A stretch of 64,000 nucleotides of DNA from NCBI GenBank assembly GCA_003116995.1, contig BDSL01000069.1:1-64000 (forward strand). Direction: 5' to 3'. Origin of the DNA: Yamagishiella unicocca. Taxonomy: Eukaryota > Chlorophyta > Chlorophyceae > Chlamydomonadales > Volvocaceae. Below, in pieces: positions 35,601 through 45,035 of this stretch (positions are counted from its first letter, which is position 1; the number at the start of each line of letters is the position of its first letter). A program made the position numbers and the translations under genes. A model generated the notes under the pieces. The model searched no databases, was not told the DNA's origin, and saw only the letters and a program-made list of their open reading frames with translations.

Positions 35601-36139
35601 GAGGGGAGGACTGGGGCGGGGGGAGGGAGGGAGGGGTAAGGCGGGTCTGGGCGGCGCTGAGGCGGGCTCCGGGCCCTGGGGGCAGGGGACAGGTACTTGG
35701 GCGTTACGAGCAAAGTATCTGGGGTCCTCTTCAGGGTGGCAACATGCACGGGCGAAGATGTGCTCCGACGACCGCCGCCCTCTGCACGCCGACCCGCGAT
35801 GACGTGCCCCCTCGACGCCTCGCGCCCCCTCGACTCCTAAACTTCCCCCGGTCGCCCCCCCCCCACCCCGCCGCGGCAACCGGGGGGCAGGTTTCGGAGC
35901 GCGTGAACGGCCCGGAGGCCTTCCTGGCGGCGCTAGCCAGCCACGGCGCCCCCGATCGGCTGCGCGCGCAGCTGGCGGCCGTGATGGCGGGCCAGCGCAT
36001 CCGCCCCGGAGGCGCCATCGACGGAGAGGAGCCGGAGGACAGCGCAGACCCCGCTGACGAGGACGACCTGTACGGCATGGTACCGACCATGAGCGAGGGC
36101 GGGGTGCCGTTCGCGTCGTCCGGGTCCACACCGGACTGA
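20635..36139 (+). CDS. IPO11: Importin-11 family nuclear transport receptor
   Basis: Importin-beta-type HEAT-repeat receptor that carries cargo through nuclear pores with RanGTP. Twenty exons, 1352 residues: 20635-20880, 23501-23645, 24154-24245, 24886-25045, 25403-25522, 25874-26047, 26593-26738, 27099-27234, 27478-27670, 27941-28123, 28620-28673, 29077-29326, 29591-29804, 31890-32050, 32242-32653, 33176-33339, 33790-34438, 34717-34856, 35256-35426 and 35891-36139. All are GT-AG and all phases agree. The order of blocks follows IPO11: IRLLAVVVAKNAVGSSWRK (importin-beta N domain), ERVALQLSLLITNIARFDFP, LKALKRVLQGLSSKRF, EEWREDPESYAR, INFAAWYNAELAPLLN, DEAFRLWSVTIASLP. It is longer than animal IPO11 (~975 residues) through Ala/Gly-rich loops in exons 12, 15 and 17 and a polar, acidic C-terminus. 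The exon 7 acceptor was set at 26593 for phase; the poly-C acceptor at 26610 would break frame with the exon 6 donor. An unseen non-coding or coding 5' exon is possible. Confidence 0.92.
21360..21515 (+). repeat. AGCAGT/GGCAGT hexanucleotide array in importin intron 1
   Basis: About 150 bp of alternating AGCAGT, GGCAGT and AGCAAT units; open in several frames but not coding. Confidence 0.9.
22016..22210 (+). repeat. GGTGGGCAGAGGGG minisatellite in importin intron 1
   Basis: Around fourteen 12-15 bp units of GGTGGGCAGAGGGG and GGTGGGCAGGGTGG. Confidence 0.9.
22262..22330 (+). repeat. R2 interspersed element (reference copy)
   Basis: R2 core: GGTTGCAAAAACAACCGGTT, then ACTCGTCGTGGGAAGTGGAG, then CTGGCGCGTTGGC, then TTCGGACACCTGG. 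Other copies, F = forward on the plus strand, R = reverse: 10040-10070 R, 23448-23480 R, 24066-24104 R, 26398-26448 F, 27044-27075 R, 31577-31615 F, 34906-34938 F, 36672-36712 R, 45282-45350 F, 45797-45870 F, 46824-46855 R, 48578-48600 R, 51215-51240 F, 51290-51315 F, 51510-51535 R, 55915-55965 F, 56340-56365 R, 56983-57035 F, 57340-57375 R, 57640-57700 F, 57904-57955 F, 58205-58262 R, 60525-60615 R (two), 60922-60950 R, 62520-62555 R and 62815-62855 F. Nearly all lie in introns. Confidence 0.8.
22617..22763 (+). repeat. CAACAGCAG nonanucleotide array in importin intron 1
   Basis: About sixteen copies of AGCAGCAAC. Translates to homopolymer-like Ala, Ser/Asn or Leu runs in different frames, which is why long spurious frames appear here. 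Confidence 0.92.
24304..24352 (+). repeat. Dispersed 45-bp unit shared with 54976-55123
   Basis: GTGTGTTTTAAATATGCTGA, then GCTGAGCCGCGAAGGAGACT, then TAGCGCGAGGA. The same unit occurs three times in tandem in ABCB intron 4, about 30 kb away. Confidence 0.85.
25547..25680 (+). repeat. G-rich minisatellite in importin intron 5
   Basis: About seven units of GGGGGGGCAGGGGAGGGC beginning about 25 nt after the donor at 25523. Could form G-quadruplexes in the pre-mRNA. Confidence 0.88.
26175..26300 (+). repeat. ~40-bp tandem repeat in importin intron 6
   Basis: Three copies of GGATCGGGATCGGGTGCGGC plus GGAGAGGGAGGGCTGG, the last slightly diverged. Confidence 0.85.
27427..27446 (+). repeat. Telomere-like CCCTAAAA tract near importin exon 9 acceptor
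   Basis: AAAACCCTAAAACCCTAAGA about 30 nt upstream of the acceptor at 27478. Confidence 0.75.
28146..28220 (+). repeat. R1 interspersed element (reference copy)
   Basis: R1 core: TTCGAGGAAGACCCGTGGAT, then GCCCGCAAAAACCGTTTAGA, then ACAGACGTTTTGAGATGCAT, then GCTGGAAGACTGGG. Other copies, F = forward on the plus strand, R = reverse: 893-929 R, 21767-21807 F, 23073-23145 F, 23748-23823 F, 28991-29062 R, 30004-30080 F, 44951-45015 R, 45564-45640 R, 46266-46347 F, 48055-48105 F, 55800-55872 F, 56106-56172 R, 58272-58302 R, 60981-61043 R, 63019-63087 F and 63713-63793 R. This copy starts about 20 nt after the donor at 28124. Confidence 0.85.
28884..28990 (+). repeat. 57-bp direct duplication in importin intron 11
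   Basis: Two copies of a CCCCACCC run plus GCGCAAACCTTCTCCTTCAT and CGCCACCCC, directly upstream of a reverse R1 element. Confidence 0.85.
30004..30325 (+). repeat. Long R1-containing element, importin intron 13 copy
   Basis: Starts with R1, then GGGATACGAAAGCCGAAGGT, GGCGGCTAAGCTATATCGGC, TTTTGGGCGCTAG, GAGAACTGTGGGAGTTGG and a GGTCCCAGTCCCAGTCC stretch. About 320 bp are shared with 46266-46593; the inner GATACGAAAGCCGAAGG part also recurs reversed at 63672-63715. Confidence 0.85.
31235..31440 (+). repeat. 36-39 bp tandem repeat in importin intron 13
   Basis: Five to six copies of GGCTGCTGGACGCCGGGGCT followed by GGGTGCTGCGGCTGCTGT. Confidence 0.88.
32199..32228 (+). repeat. Telomere-like CCCTAAAA tract near importin exon 15 acceptor
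   Basis: Four CCCTAAAA-type units end about 14 nt before the acceptor at 32242. Confidence 0.78.
33608..33770 (+). repeat. Pyrimidine-rich 17-bp minisatellite before importin exon 17
   Basis: About nine units of CTCCCTCCTCTCGTACT. It lies just upstream of the acceptor at 33790 and greatly extends the polypyrimidine tract. Confidence 0.9.
35128..35205 (+). repeat. Telomere-like CCCTAAAA tract near importin exon 19 acceptor
   Basis: About nine degenerate CCCTAAAAA/CCTAAAA units, the longest such tract in the window, ending 50 nt before the acceptor at 35256. Confidence 0.82.
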
Positions 36140-39100
36140 GGGCTGAGGGGGGTGGAGGGCTGGGGGGGGTGAGGACGCCCTCGGGGGGGAGGGAAGAGGG
36201 GCCGCGGGAGGGGGGGAATTGTGTTTGTGCTAGTTGAGTTGGGCAGGGACTGGTGGGGGGAAGTGAGGTCATGTGTGTTGTTGTTCATGCCGTCGTTTTC
36301 GTTCGGGGGGTCGCCTCAGCGTGTGCGGGTGTGCCTGCATGGAAGGTCCATGCTGTGGAGTTGGGCGGCGGTGGTGTTGCCGGCGGGTGGTGGGGGTGGC
36401 GGTGCTGGGTTAGAAGGGCAGGCGGCGGGTTGTGCCTTGTGCAGCGGCTGAGATGCCAAAAGGGAGGAGGTAGAGGAGGAGGACGAGGACGAGGTGGAGA
36501 AGGAGGAGGTGGAGGAGGAGGAGGAGGATGTGCTGGAGTAGCGCCGCAAGGACTGGAGGGTTATGCTACAGGGAGGGACCGCAGCCAGACCTCGGCATCC
36601 ACGGCGACGACGACGGTGAAGACAGCCGGAGGGAGGCGACAACACGCATCGGGCCCCCCCCCTACTACACTGCTCACGTCGCGTAATTGGGTCTTTTTGC
36701 AACCTCCCTTCTAGGGGAGGGGGAGAGGGCGGTAGCAGCCGTGCGGTGCTGTGGGGCGTCTTGCCGCTCGGGCCGGTGGTTTGGTTTCGAAGCCGCGGCC
36801 GGGCTGACCTGAGGGAGGGGCGCGTGGGACAGCGCAGTTCTTAACTTCTTACCCTCTAACGACGACGGAGGCCGTAGCGGCGGCAGCAGCAGCAGCAGCG
36901 AGCCTGCCCACGAGCGGAGGCCATAGCAGTAGCAGCAGTTGAGACCGGAGACGCAGCAGCGGTGCGCTCGAGGTGGGGCGGCCGGCTGCTCCGTGGGCGG
37001 CTCCGAGCTGGAAGGGACTGGCTGGGTGGCACATGGCGCGATGGTGGGTGGGAGGCGCACACGGCGCCGTGCCGCCCAACACAAGTACGCAACGCAACGC
37101 GCAGCCGCGCACTGGCGTTGGCCGGGGTTGTAGCCAGCTTAGGCAGTGACAGGGTTTCTGGTGGCGGTGGGCCAGCGGCGGCGGCGGCGACCACCACCAC
37201 CACCAAAGCGGGGGTAGTCGTACGATCCGCCGCTGTACGGCCGCGCCATTCCATAGCAGTGGCGGTGTCATGACGCTGGTGGGGTTGGGTTCCGAAGCGG
37301 TCGATCCTCCTGGCTTGCCGGGGCTCCTGGCCAGCTCCTCCACCCCTCTCCCGTGTGCACGGACTTCCTCGCCAACCCCCTTCTAGGTCTTCTAGGTTTT
37401 CTCTTTGTGCATCGGCCTTCGGGCTTCCTCACTTCTCTCTCCCACCCCCGGCCCCCGGGCCCATGCTAGGCCACGTAGGGCTGGTGGGTTCCTAGGACAC
37501 AGGGCCAGAGGGTAGCGTAGCTAGAGCGTCTACTACGTCCTCGCCATTTCCGCGATGGTGGGTGCGGGTTATGGGGCGTCACGTGTTGGCTCGCAGGTAG
37601 TGGCTTTCGAGGCCTGTGTACTTCCTTAACCCCCGAGGGCAGCGGTGCCCCCTCCCATCATCTGGACACACCCCGACCTCTTGGGACGTGCCGAAGACGA
37701 GTCCGCCTTCCGCGTTAGGGTGCCGCGAAGTCGCGTTGTGTGTGTGGGGGGGGGCGCTGGCGGGTTGGGCGGAGGCGACAGGCCTAAGCAGGTGAGCGTA
37801 GTTGGTGGGGTTGGTGGTGGTGGGGCCTTATGATGACGTGGTGCCTAGTCGGCCTACTTGCTTCGGCGCGCTCTCCTTGGTTGATTTAGTTGGCGGGCTG
37901 CCGGCCCAGTGGGGCACTGAAGCAGTTGGACGTTGGGTTGCTGTCCGCCGCCTGCGGGTCGTGCCGGCTGCGAGGACCGGTGCGGATCCTAGGCGGGTGG
38001 TGGGAGGGGGTGTGGGCTGGGTTGGGCGGTGTCAAGAACGTCGATGTACGGGACGCACCGTTTGGTCTCGGAGCGAATGTAACATCTGACGTGTCCCGTG
38101 GCTGTTCGTGCTTGGAGCCCGTCGCGCTGCGGGCCTGCGCTAGGCGTGTGAAATGGGTCGCTCGGTCGCAGTAACGGTCGCATCGCCCGACAGTGTAGCG
38201 CTGGACGTCAGCCCCAAGCTGCCTCCCGTCAGTGTTCCACCAGACTGGAATTGAGCTGCGCATATGCCGGGTGTGTGCGCGCGTTGCTGATGCCACTGCC
38301 TAAGCACCCGGCATCTGCGCCTACCTGCTGAGGCCATGAGGGAGCCGGGCGGGCCCCTCGGGGCGGGCGATGTTGGGTGCAAAACCCTGCTGCCGGCCCC
38401 CGCTTGGGGCCTCCCTCACCTCCGTGTAACCCTAGGTCTGGCGGCGGGAGCGGAAGCTGCTTCGCTTGCGTCTTGTGCCCAAGTCAGTGGCCGTTGTCGG
38501 TTGGCAACCGTACCGCGATCGGACCTGGGCGACCAGATCGGGGTCAAGCGCGACATCTCAGGCACCAGTGTAGCCGCGGAAAAGCAGCATATGCCGTTCC
38601 AAGCCGATGCCCGTCCAAACGCTAGTGAAGAAGTGTGGAGAAACGGGAGGGTGTGTGGCGCAGCAAGGTCACCGCAACATGACGGAAGCCTTCTGAAGTA
38701 CCTCCGGCAGACATATCGCCAGGGATCATGGATGGCTAGCTGTTTCGAAGGGCCACAGTGCGGGATAGTGGGGGAGAGGGAACTGGGTAGGGGATGGGAG
38801 AGGACGGGTGGGGGTCAGGGTGGGGCGCGCGTGTCTCAGGAGCGTAAAGACGGAGGTTTGGGGTTATAGAGCACATCATGTACAACAGTTGGCGAATATT
38901 CAGGCGGTCTCTCCGCCACATGGGAGCCTAATACTGCACAGGCGATGGGTGCATGGGTCTGCTGGCAATGCGTGGAAACCGACTCGCGGATGCCGTGCAA
39001 GACCGTAAGGCCGAGCAAACGCATACGCTTGCAACTAAATTGAACCTTTCTCATACGTTGATTACGCTTACGTTCTGGAATCGTTATTACCTGAGTAAAG

Positions 39101-39145
39101 TACCGGTACGTGACCTGTCGCCAAGCACAGCGACGTTTGCCATCG
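36140..39145. other. Intergenic region without a supported gene
   Basis: Importin 3' UTR and upstream region of the next gene. Contains a GAGGAGGA/GACGAG purine tract (about 36470-36535), an R2-like element at 36672-36712, and a GC-poorer stretch from about 38880 that is probably the promoter/5' UTR of the gene at 39146. An ATG-started frame at 38336-38869 has no recognisable domain and is not called. Confidence 0.5.
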
Positions 39146-42100
39146 ATGCTCGGCACCGGGTGAGTTCGTCCACGCTTAGCAACGTATCCAACAGAGGGTC
39201 CTTGAAGCTTGGTCATCGTGCTGAGCGCAGCGTCGATTGGGGTCCAGCAATGTCACCCGGTTTGCTTATGGCTTCGTTCGCAGGGCAAACTGGGCCGATG
39301 AAGTCGAAGAGGAAGTAAGTGGGTGATTTCATGGGTAACCACGCGGCGTGCTTGGGCGAACGGCCTTCTCTCGCTTCTCTGCGTGTCAGTCAGTTGACTA
39401 CGAACGCAGTATATCGACGAGTACCACCTTTCTGTTACAGGAATCTCTACGCGGGCCCATTTTCCCTCGGGTTGTGCCGCCTGGCGAGCACGCCGCAGCG
39501 CAGCATGCGGCCCAGCCGACCAGCTCGTCCGACGACGGAAACTGGCGGTCTGCAAAGGAAGCAAGGTGTGCTATGATTGCACGCTTGCCACCGTAGTTCC
39601 GCTTCCCTGCAAGTGGCTTGGTTGCTTGTTTTGCTTGCTCAGCCGGCCAAGCTGGTGGGTTTGTTGGCTCTGCCGCCCACGAATTATGCCTGTGTCAAAT
39701 TGCGCGACGCACCACCGCACGTATCCAGGCTGCGCAGCGAGGGCGGGCAAGGCTCGGGCTCGAGCCCAGTAACCCAACAACGGCAGCAGCCCAACCACAC
39801 CAACGGCAACAACAACAACAACAGCCAGAAAAAGGACCGGGAACACCACTCCGAGGGCGGCACGCAGGCGGCACAGAAGCCTGCGCGCGAAGAAGCAGCG
39901 GCTCCCGAAACGGCACCGGCTGCCAACCAGGCCCAGGCCGATGACGGCATCGCCACCGTCGTCGCTGCCTCCACCGCCACCGTCGCTGCCCCGGACTCTC
40001 ACGCCAACGGCGACCATGCCGACGAGGCTGCGGCGGCGGCAGCGCCCTCGGACGCCAGCAGCGCCACCGCAGCTGCGGCACCCGCGCCCGCACCCGCGCC
40101 CGCACCGGAAGCAGCTCCCGCTGCCGCCTCCGCCGCGGCCCCCGCAGCCGCGGTCGCCTCTGAGCCCGAGCAACCGGCGCTCCGCGGCGCCGCAGCGACG
40201 GCGGAGAGCGTAGCTGCGGCCCCTCAGGCGGCCCCTCAGGCGGCCCCTCAGGCGGCCCAGCCCTCGCAGCCGGTCTCCGATGCCTCGGTGACGGAGATGG
40301 CGGCGGCCTTGCGGTCCGTGGCGGAGGACGCCGCGCGGCTGTACTGCTCGGAGGTGGTGGCGGCGGCGAGCACGTGGCTCACTGGGGTGGCGGACGGGCT
40401 GGCGGCGGCGGTGGCGGCCGCAGCGGAGGAGCACATCCAGAAGATGGTGGGCGCGTGTGTGGTGGGGGCTGGAGTGCGGTGCGGTGCGGTGCGATCGCAA
40501 TAAGGGCCTGCTGCGGCAGGGTGGCGCGGAAACTCGAGGGAGGGGCAGCGCGGAAACTCGAGGGAGGGGTAGCGCGGAAACTCGAGGGAGGGGTGGCGCG
40601 GGGCGGCCTGACGTCCAGCGTCATCGGCTGGGCGGGCGAGGAAGTGGTTCAGGGGTCCAGGGGCGGGGCCCATGACCCTTGCAGGCAGTGGGCTAGGCGG
40701 GGCACGGGCGGCAGGAGCCGCACCCGCCAGACCCAGGTCCAGATCCAGTCCCAGGTCCAGGTCCAGATCCAGACCCGGGTCCAGATCCAGACGCCCCACC
40801 GAACTTCGGCCCCTCGCCCCGTACCCTGCCCCTCCGGCTTCAATGAAACCCCAACCCACCCAACCCCGCGCCCCTATCCCGCAGTCCCCCGCCGTGGCTT
40901 CGGAGCTCCCCCGCGACTGGTCCCAGCAGCTGCGCGACTCGCTGCAGGTCGGGCTGGGCTCCCTGCACGTGCACGAGGCCCAGAGGCAGCTGCAACGCGC
41001 GGTGCAGGGAGCGCTGCAGGGGCTGCCCACTCCAGCACAGGCGCCGCTGCCCACCGTCGGCAGCGGCGGCCCCCCTGGCGGCGGCGGCGGCGGTGGCGGC
41101 GGCGGTGGCGGCGGTGGCAAGCGCAGCGGGCGGGAGCAGCAGCGGGGTGGCTACGGCGGCGGCGGCGGTGGTGGCCGGGAGCGGGAGCGGGACATCGATG
41201 CGGGGTCAACGGGCGGGTACAGCGGCGGCGGCCGCGGCCGGCGGGACGGGCCTTATGGCGCTCCGGGAGACAGGTCAGTGCGTTTCGCGCGGACGCCAAG
41301 GAGCCCGGGTGGAGGGGGTGTAGGCTGGGACGGTCTCGGGCAGTTGGGCGGGCTACGCCTCGGAACGTGTTGGCATCAATAACACCTACCTGACCTTGCC
41401 CCCCGACCCTCCTGCCGCCCGTGCTCAGGCACACGCCGGGCGGCAACACTGGCGGCGGTGGCGGCGGAGAGCACCGCCGCGGCGGCCGCGGTGATCGCGG
41501 CGACCGGGGGGACCGGGGGCCCGGCGGCGGCGGCGGCGGTGGAAGAGGTCGGGGCGACCGGGGGGACAGGGGCGACCGGGGGGGCGGTCCTGACCGGGGA
41601 GACCGGGGGGGCGGCCCCGGCCCCGCCGCTGCTGCTGCTGCCGGGACTGACGCCGCGGCGGCCCACGTGCGGTACGGCGACCGCGGCTTCATGCACGACG
41701 ACCGGGACATTGTGGAGCCCGATGCGGATGAGGCCACCAGCTGGCGGCGCCGCCGGGAGGACGACTCGGCGGGCTGGGGACCCGGCAGCAGGGTGGGTAG
41801 CAGGGCGGGAGGGGCCATGGGGGGCGTAGAAGCGCGTGCTCTGCCACATGAGGAGCCGCAACCGATGCCTGTAGCCTAGATGAGTCTAGGGAGGGGCGGA
41901 TGGGCAGGAGGCACTTTCACGTGCAGGCGGGGTACACTAGTACTGAGCTGCTTACCTCGTATTCGTACGTTGAGGCTGGCCAGCACGCCGCCGCAACATC
42001 GCCAGCACGCCACAACACCGCGTCCGCATTCCACCCAATGGAACCAGTGCGAACACCACCGCCCCTTCTGACGGCAACGCCTCCGCCCGGGTGACCTGGG

Positions 42101-42675
42101 CTGACCGCTGTAGGGGGGCAACGACGACCGCACAGGGAGCGCAGCAGCGGCCGCCGCCGCCGCCGCCGCCGCCCAGCAGCCACCTCGGAAGGTCAAGGCG
42201 GGCTACCAGGCGTACACGCCGCCGGCGCGTCGCGCTGGTGACCGGAACCCAGGTGCGAGGTTGGGGCGGAAGGCGTTGGGGCGGGGAAGAGACAAGGGCT
42301 GGTGTTGGTGCTGCCGCCGCCGCTGCCGTACGTTATCCTCCCGCCTTCCTGAGCGTGTGAGGTCTGGGCCGGCCGTAGGGCCACGGTGACCGGGGGCGGC
42401 AGTGTGCGCGTCTCATGACCTCAGGCATCCCCCGCTGGCCGCTCGTGCGTCAATTACCCATGCCTGCGACCCAAATTACCCTCTCTGGCCCCCCCCGCCC
42501 TGCCCTGCCCTGCCCGCTCCGCCCACTTCGCCGCCGCCGCCACCCTGTCGTCGCCACCGCAGACGGCAGCCCGGACGAGGGCGGCGAGGAGGGCGGCGTG
42601 GGAGGCCCTCCTGGCCTGGCCACCTCCACCGGCTCCGGAAGCCGCCGGGCCACTCGGGACGGCGGGGCAGCCTAG
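39146..42675 (+). CDS. RGG- and alanine-rich protein with N-terminal WADE motif, function unknown
   Basis: Eight exons in phase give 630 residues: 39146-39159, 39284-39314, 39441-39565, 39729-40446, 40885-41273, 41429-41792, 42114-42252 and 42563-42675. The N-terminus is MLGTGANWADEVEEE; acidic WAD(E/D)-type N-termini occur in several translation and mRNA-binding proteins, but no family is certain. Then come a polar Gln/Asn stretch, a long Ala/Pro-rich segment, an amphipathic region (about 265-330) with AALRSVAEDAARLYCSEVV, a poly-Gly tract, GDRGDRGDRG repeats (RGG-like), and RKVKAGYQAYTPPARRAGDR near the end. An RNA-binding or granule protein is inferred from composition only. The first exon is only 14 nt and the second 31 nt; that start was chosen because it alone keeps the later frame open. 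The acceptor of exon 7 is TAG rather than CAG. Its 3' neighbour converges on it. Confidence 0.72.
40525..40600 (+). repeat. 24-bp triplicate in the intron after 40446
   Basis: Three copies of GCGCGGAAACTCGAGGGAGG followed by GG(T)AG. Followed at about 40735-40800 by CCAGATCCAGGTCCAG units. Confidence 0.88.
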
Positions 42676-45035
42676 TGCAAAGGCGCGACTGCCGCTGCGG
42701 CTGCTGCTGCCGCTGCGGATGGCAATGACCTCAGGCTCGGGCCCCCCCCCAGAATTGGCGGGAGCGTGGTTTTGTGTACGGTAGCACGCTTGGAGGCGCG
42801 CGCACGTGACCTTGGGAGGAAGGGAGGCCGGCATGAGGTCCGACAGCGGCTGATAGCCGGGGGGGGCCAGAGAGCGACCCGAGTGCCACGCCAGGACGCG
42901 GCGCGGCGCTAGTGTGGGACCGACCGGCGCTCCTAGCAGCTGCAGTGGGGGCGAGTGTGCGGCGCCTAGGGGGGAGGATCGCATTGGCGGAGGAGCGGAG
43001 GAGGATTAGGGAGGGCGGGAGGTGGGGTGGGCGTCCCACTGCCAACGTCGCCGCCGCCGACAACGACGATGACGTGGTGCATTGGCGCCGCCCCTGGGGG
43101 TTGCGCGCGTACCGGCGATGAGGAGGGGTTGAGACGGGCGGCTCCGTTGAGGGCTCTTGGACGACGGACGTTGTTGCCCGCGCGATGAGGCGCTGCACGA
43201 GGCGAGGAAAGCGTTGGCGGGGAGGAGAAAGGCAGGCATGGAGGGAGGGCGGGGGCAGGAACGGTTGCCCCCGCGCAGCGAGCTGCACCGTTCTGCGCGT
43301 TGTTGTAGTCGGCCCTATGGACGCTGCTTGATTGGGTCGAGCCTGCAAGGAGTGTCAACTACGACAGCAGCAGCAGCAGCAGTCGGCGGCGTTGTCGGCG
43401 CCGCAACGGCAACTGGCGAGAGCGCCGCGATTTTGCACGTACCTGCCGTGGGTTGTTCCTCCACATACTGATGTGGTGCTACAGGGAGGGAGGGAGGGAA
43501 GGGAAGGAAGGGAGGCCGACGGAAGGACGCGACGGGTAGCAACGCAGGTAGCATGGCACGGTATGCGCTGCTTGCGCCCGTCTATGTGTCCTCTAGCGGG
43601 GAAGTGGATGCGGTTCTTGGCAGCAATGGATGAGGATGTGTGGCCGGACGCCGAAGAGGAGGGCCGGGTCGACTTGTGCCGCTCGGTCGACCCCTAGCCC
43701 CGGAGCCCGCCGGCCACACGTGCTGCATCCCTACACCTGCAGCGTGTGTGCGTGCTGAGTGTGCGTCGCACGCAACCACACAGTTTGGAGCCCTAATAAA
43801 ACACGCAGGGGGTGAAGGGCCTCTTGTCTCCCCTGTCGGTTGTCTGACCGCGGGGTGCCCCCCCCTCCCGCCCGCCCGCTTGTGCGCACGGATGCGTCGG
43901 GTGCGCGGCTGTCCGCAGCCCCAGCGGGCTCCAGCCCAGCCCAGGGAGCCCCTAGCCCAGGGAGGTCGGTGTGATCAAGCCTCGACTCCACTCGACTGCG
44001 TGTGCAAGTGCGTGTGCAAGTGCGTGTGCGAGTGCGGGGTGAAAGCCCCCGCGTTGTGGGATGGGGTCAGTGCGCGCATGCAGCAGCGTCGTTGTCGACT
44101 ATTGGGGCACCGCAGTTCAAAGGGGCCACCCGATGCGGCGGCCGACGGGGAGCGATCTGCGGGCGCCGGGCCCTGCTGACGCCGCCGCCAGGTTGCACCC
44201 TTGGTCCCACTTGCACTGCATGTCGTGTTTATCCTCCCGCTGCGTGGAAGCAGCCAAGGGACAGCGAATCCCGGGTGATTGGATGGAAAGGGACTGAGGT
44301 CCGTGGGTGATTAGGTTTTGTTTCGATTCGCGTGTGGTTTGGAATGGCGGGCTGCGGTGGGGCTTGCAGCCAGGGGGGCAACGTCCAGTGGTGGTGGCGG
44401 TGGCCCTGTGATTGTTGGGTCTGTTGGCTGGTTGGTTGGCTTGGTTTGCTGCAGCCTCCTGCCACGCAAGTCGCAGCTGCGTGCGGAGCCCTCGCTCGTC
44501 GTCGCACTTGGGAGCACTGCAGCCACCTCAGCCACCTGCCCTCGGGGCTCTCAGCCACCTGCCGTATGTATTAAACTGCCGCGCGCTGCCCCTTGGTGGC
44601 CGCCCCCTCCGCCCCATGCTGCGCTCCCTGCTTGGCTTCCACAAGCAGCTACCTTCGGTGCCTCAGCGACAGACAGCTCTTGGCCTCCGAGTTCGTAGCC
44701 TCCAACCGCAGCAAGGACAAGGCCGCCACGCCGCTGCATCCAAGCCGCATACAAACGTCGTGCACCGTTGGCGCAGCTGAGTGCTCTCTGTAGCTGCACC
44801 TAGCGATGCACGCACGGTAGCACGCATGTGGTGGGACGGGCACTGGCCACTGGCCGCACCCTTACATCCGCCGAGGCTCAGTAACCCTGGGTGTGCAGTG
44901 GGGGCTGCACCACAACCACAACCACCACCGCTTACCGGCATGCACCACCACCAGCATGCATCTCAAAACTTCTCTTTAAACGGTTTTTTCGGACATCCAC
45001 GGGTTTCCCTCGAACACCACCGCTTACCGGTGCCG
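42676..45035. other. Convergent intergenic region
   Basis: 2.36 kb between two stop codons that face each other; it should hold both 3' UTRs. Contains CGTGTGCAAGTG repeats near 44000 and a reverse R1 element at 44951-45015. Open frames on both strands here have no recognisable domain. Confidence 0.5.
44862..44866 (-). terminator. Candidate TGTAA poly(A) signal of the DUF1308 gene
   Basis: TTACA on the plus strand, i.e. TGTAA on the minus strand, about 170 nt after the stop codon at 45036. Confidence 0.4.

Noticed and set aside
36849..37343. Minus-strand open frame with Ser/Pro/Leu-rich composition
   Set aside because: No ATG-anchored structure, no domain, and overlaps GCAGCAGCA-type simple sequence.
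38336..38869. ATG-started 177-codon frame between importin and the RGG-rich gene
   Set aside because: Mixed codon use, no recognisable motif and no supporting splice structure; not distinguishable from chance in GC-rich DNA.
44617..44790. Short plus-strand frame starting MLRSLLGFHKQLPS
   Set aside because: Lies in convergent 3' space, lacks splice partners and resembles no family.
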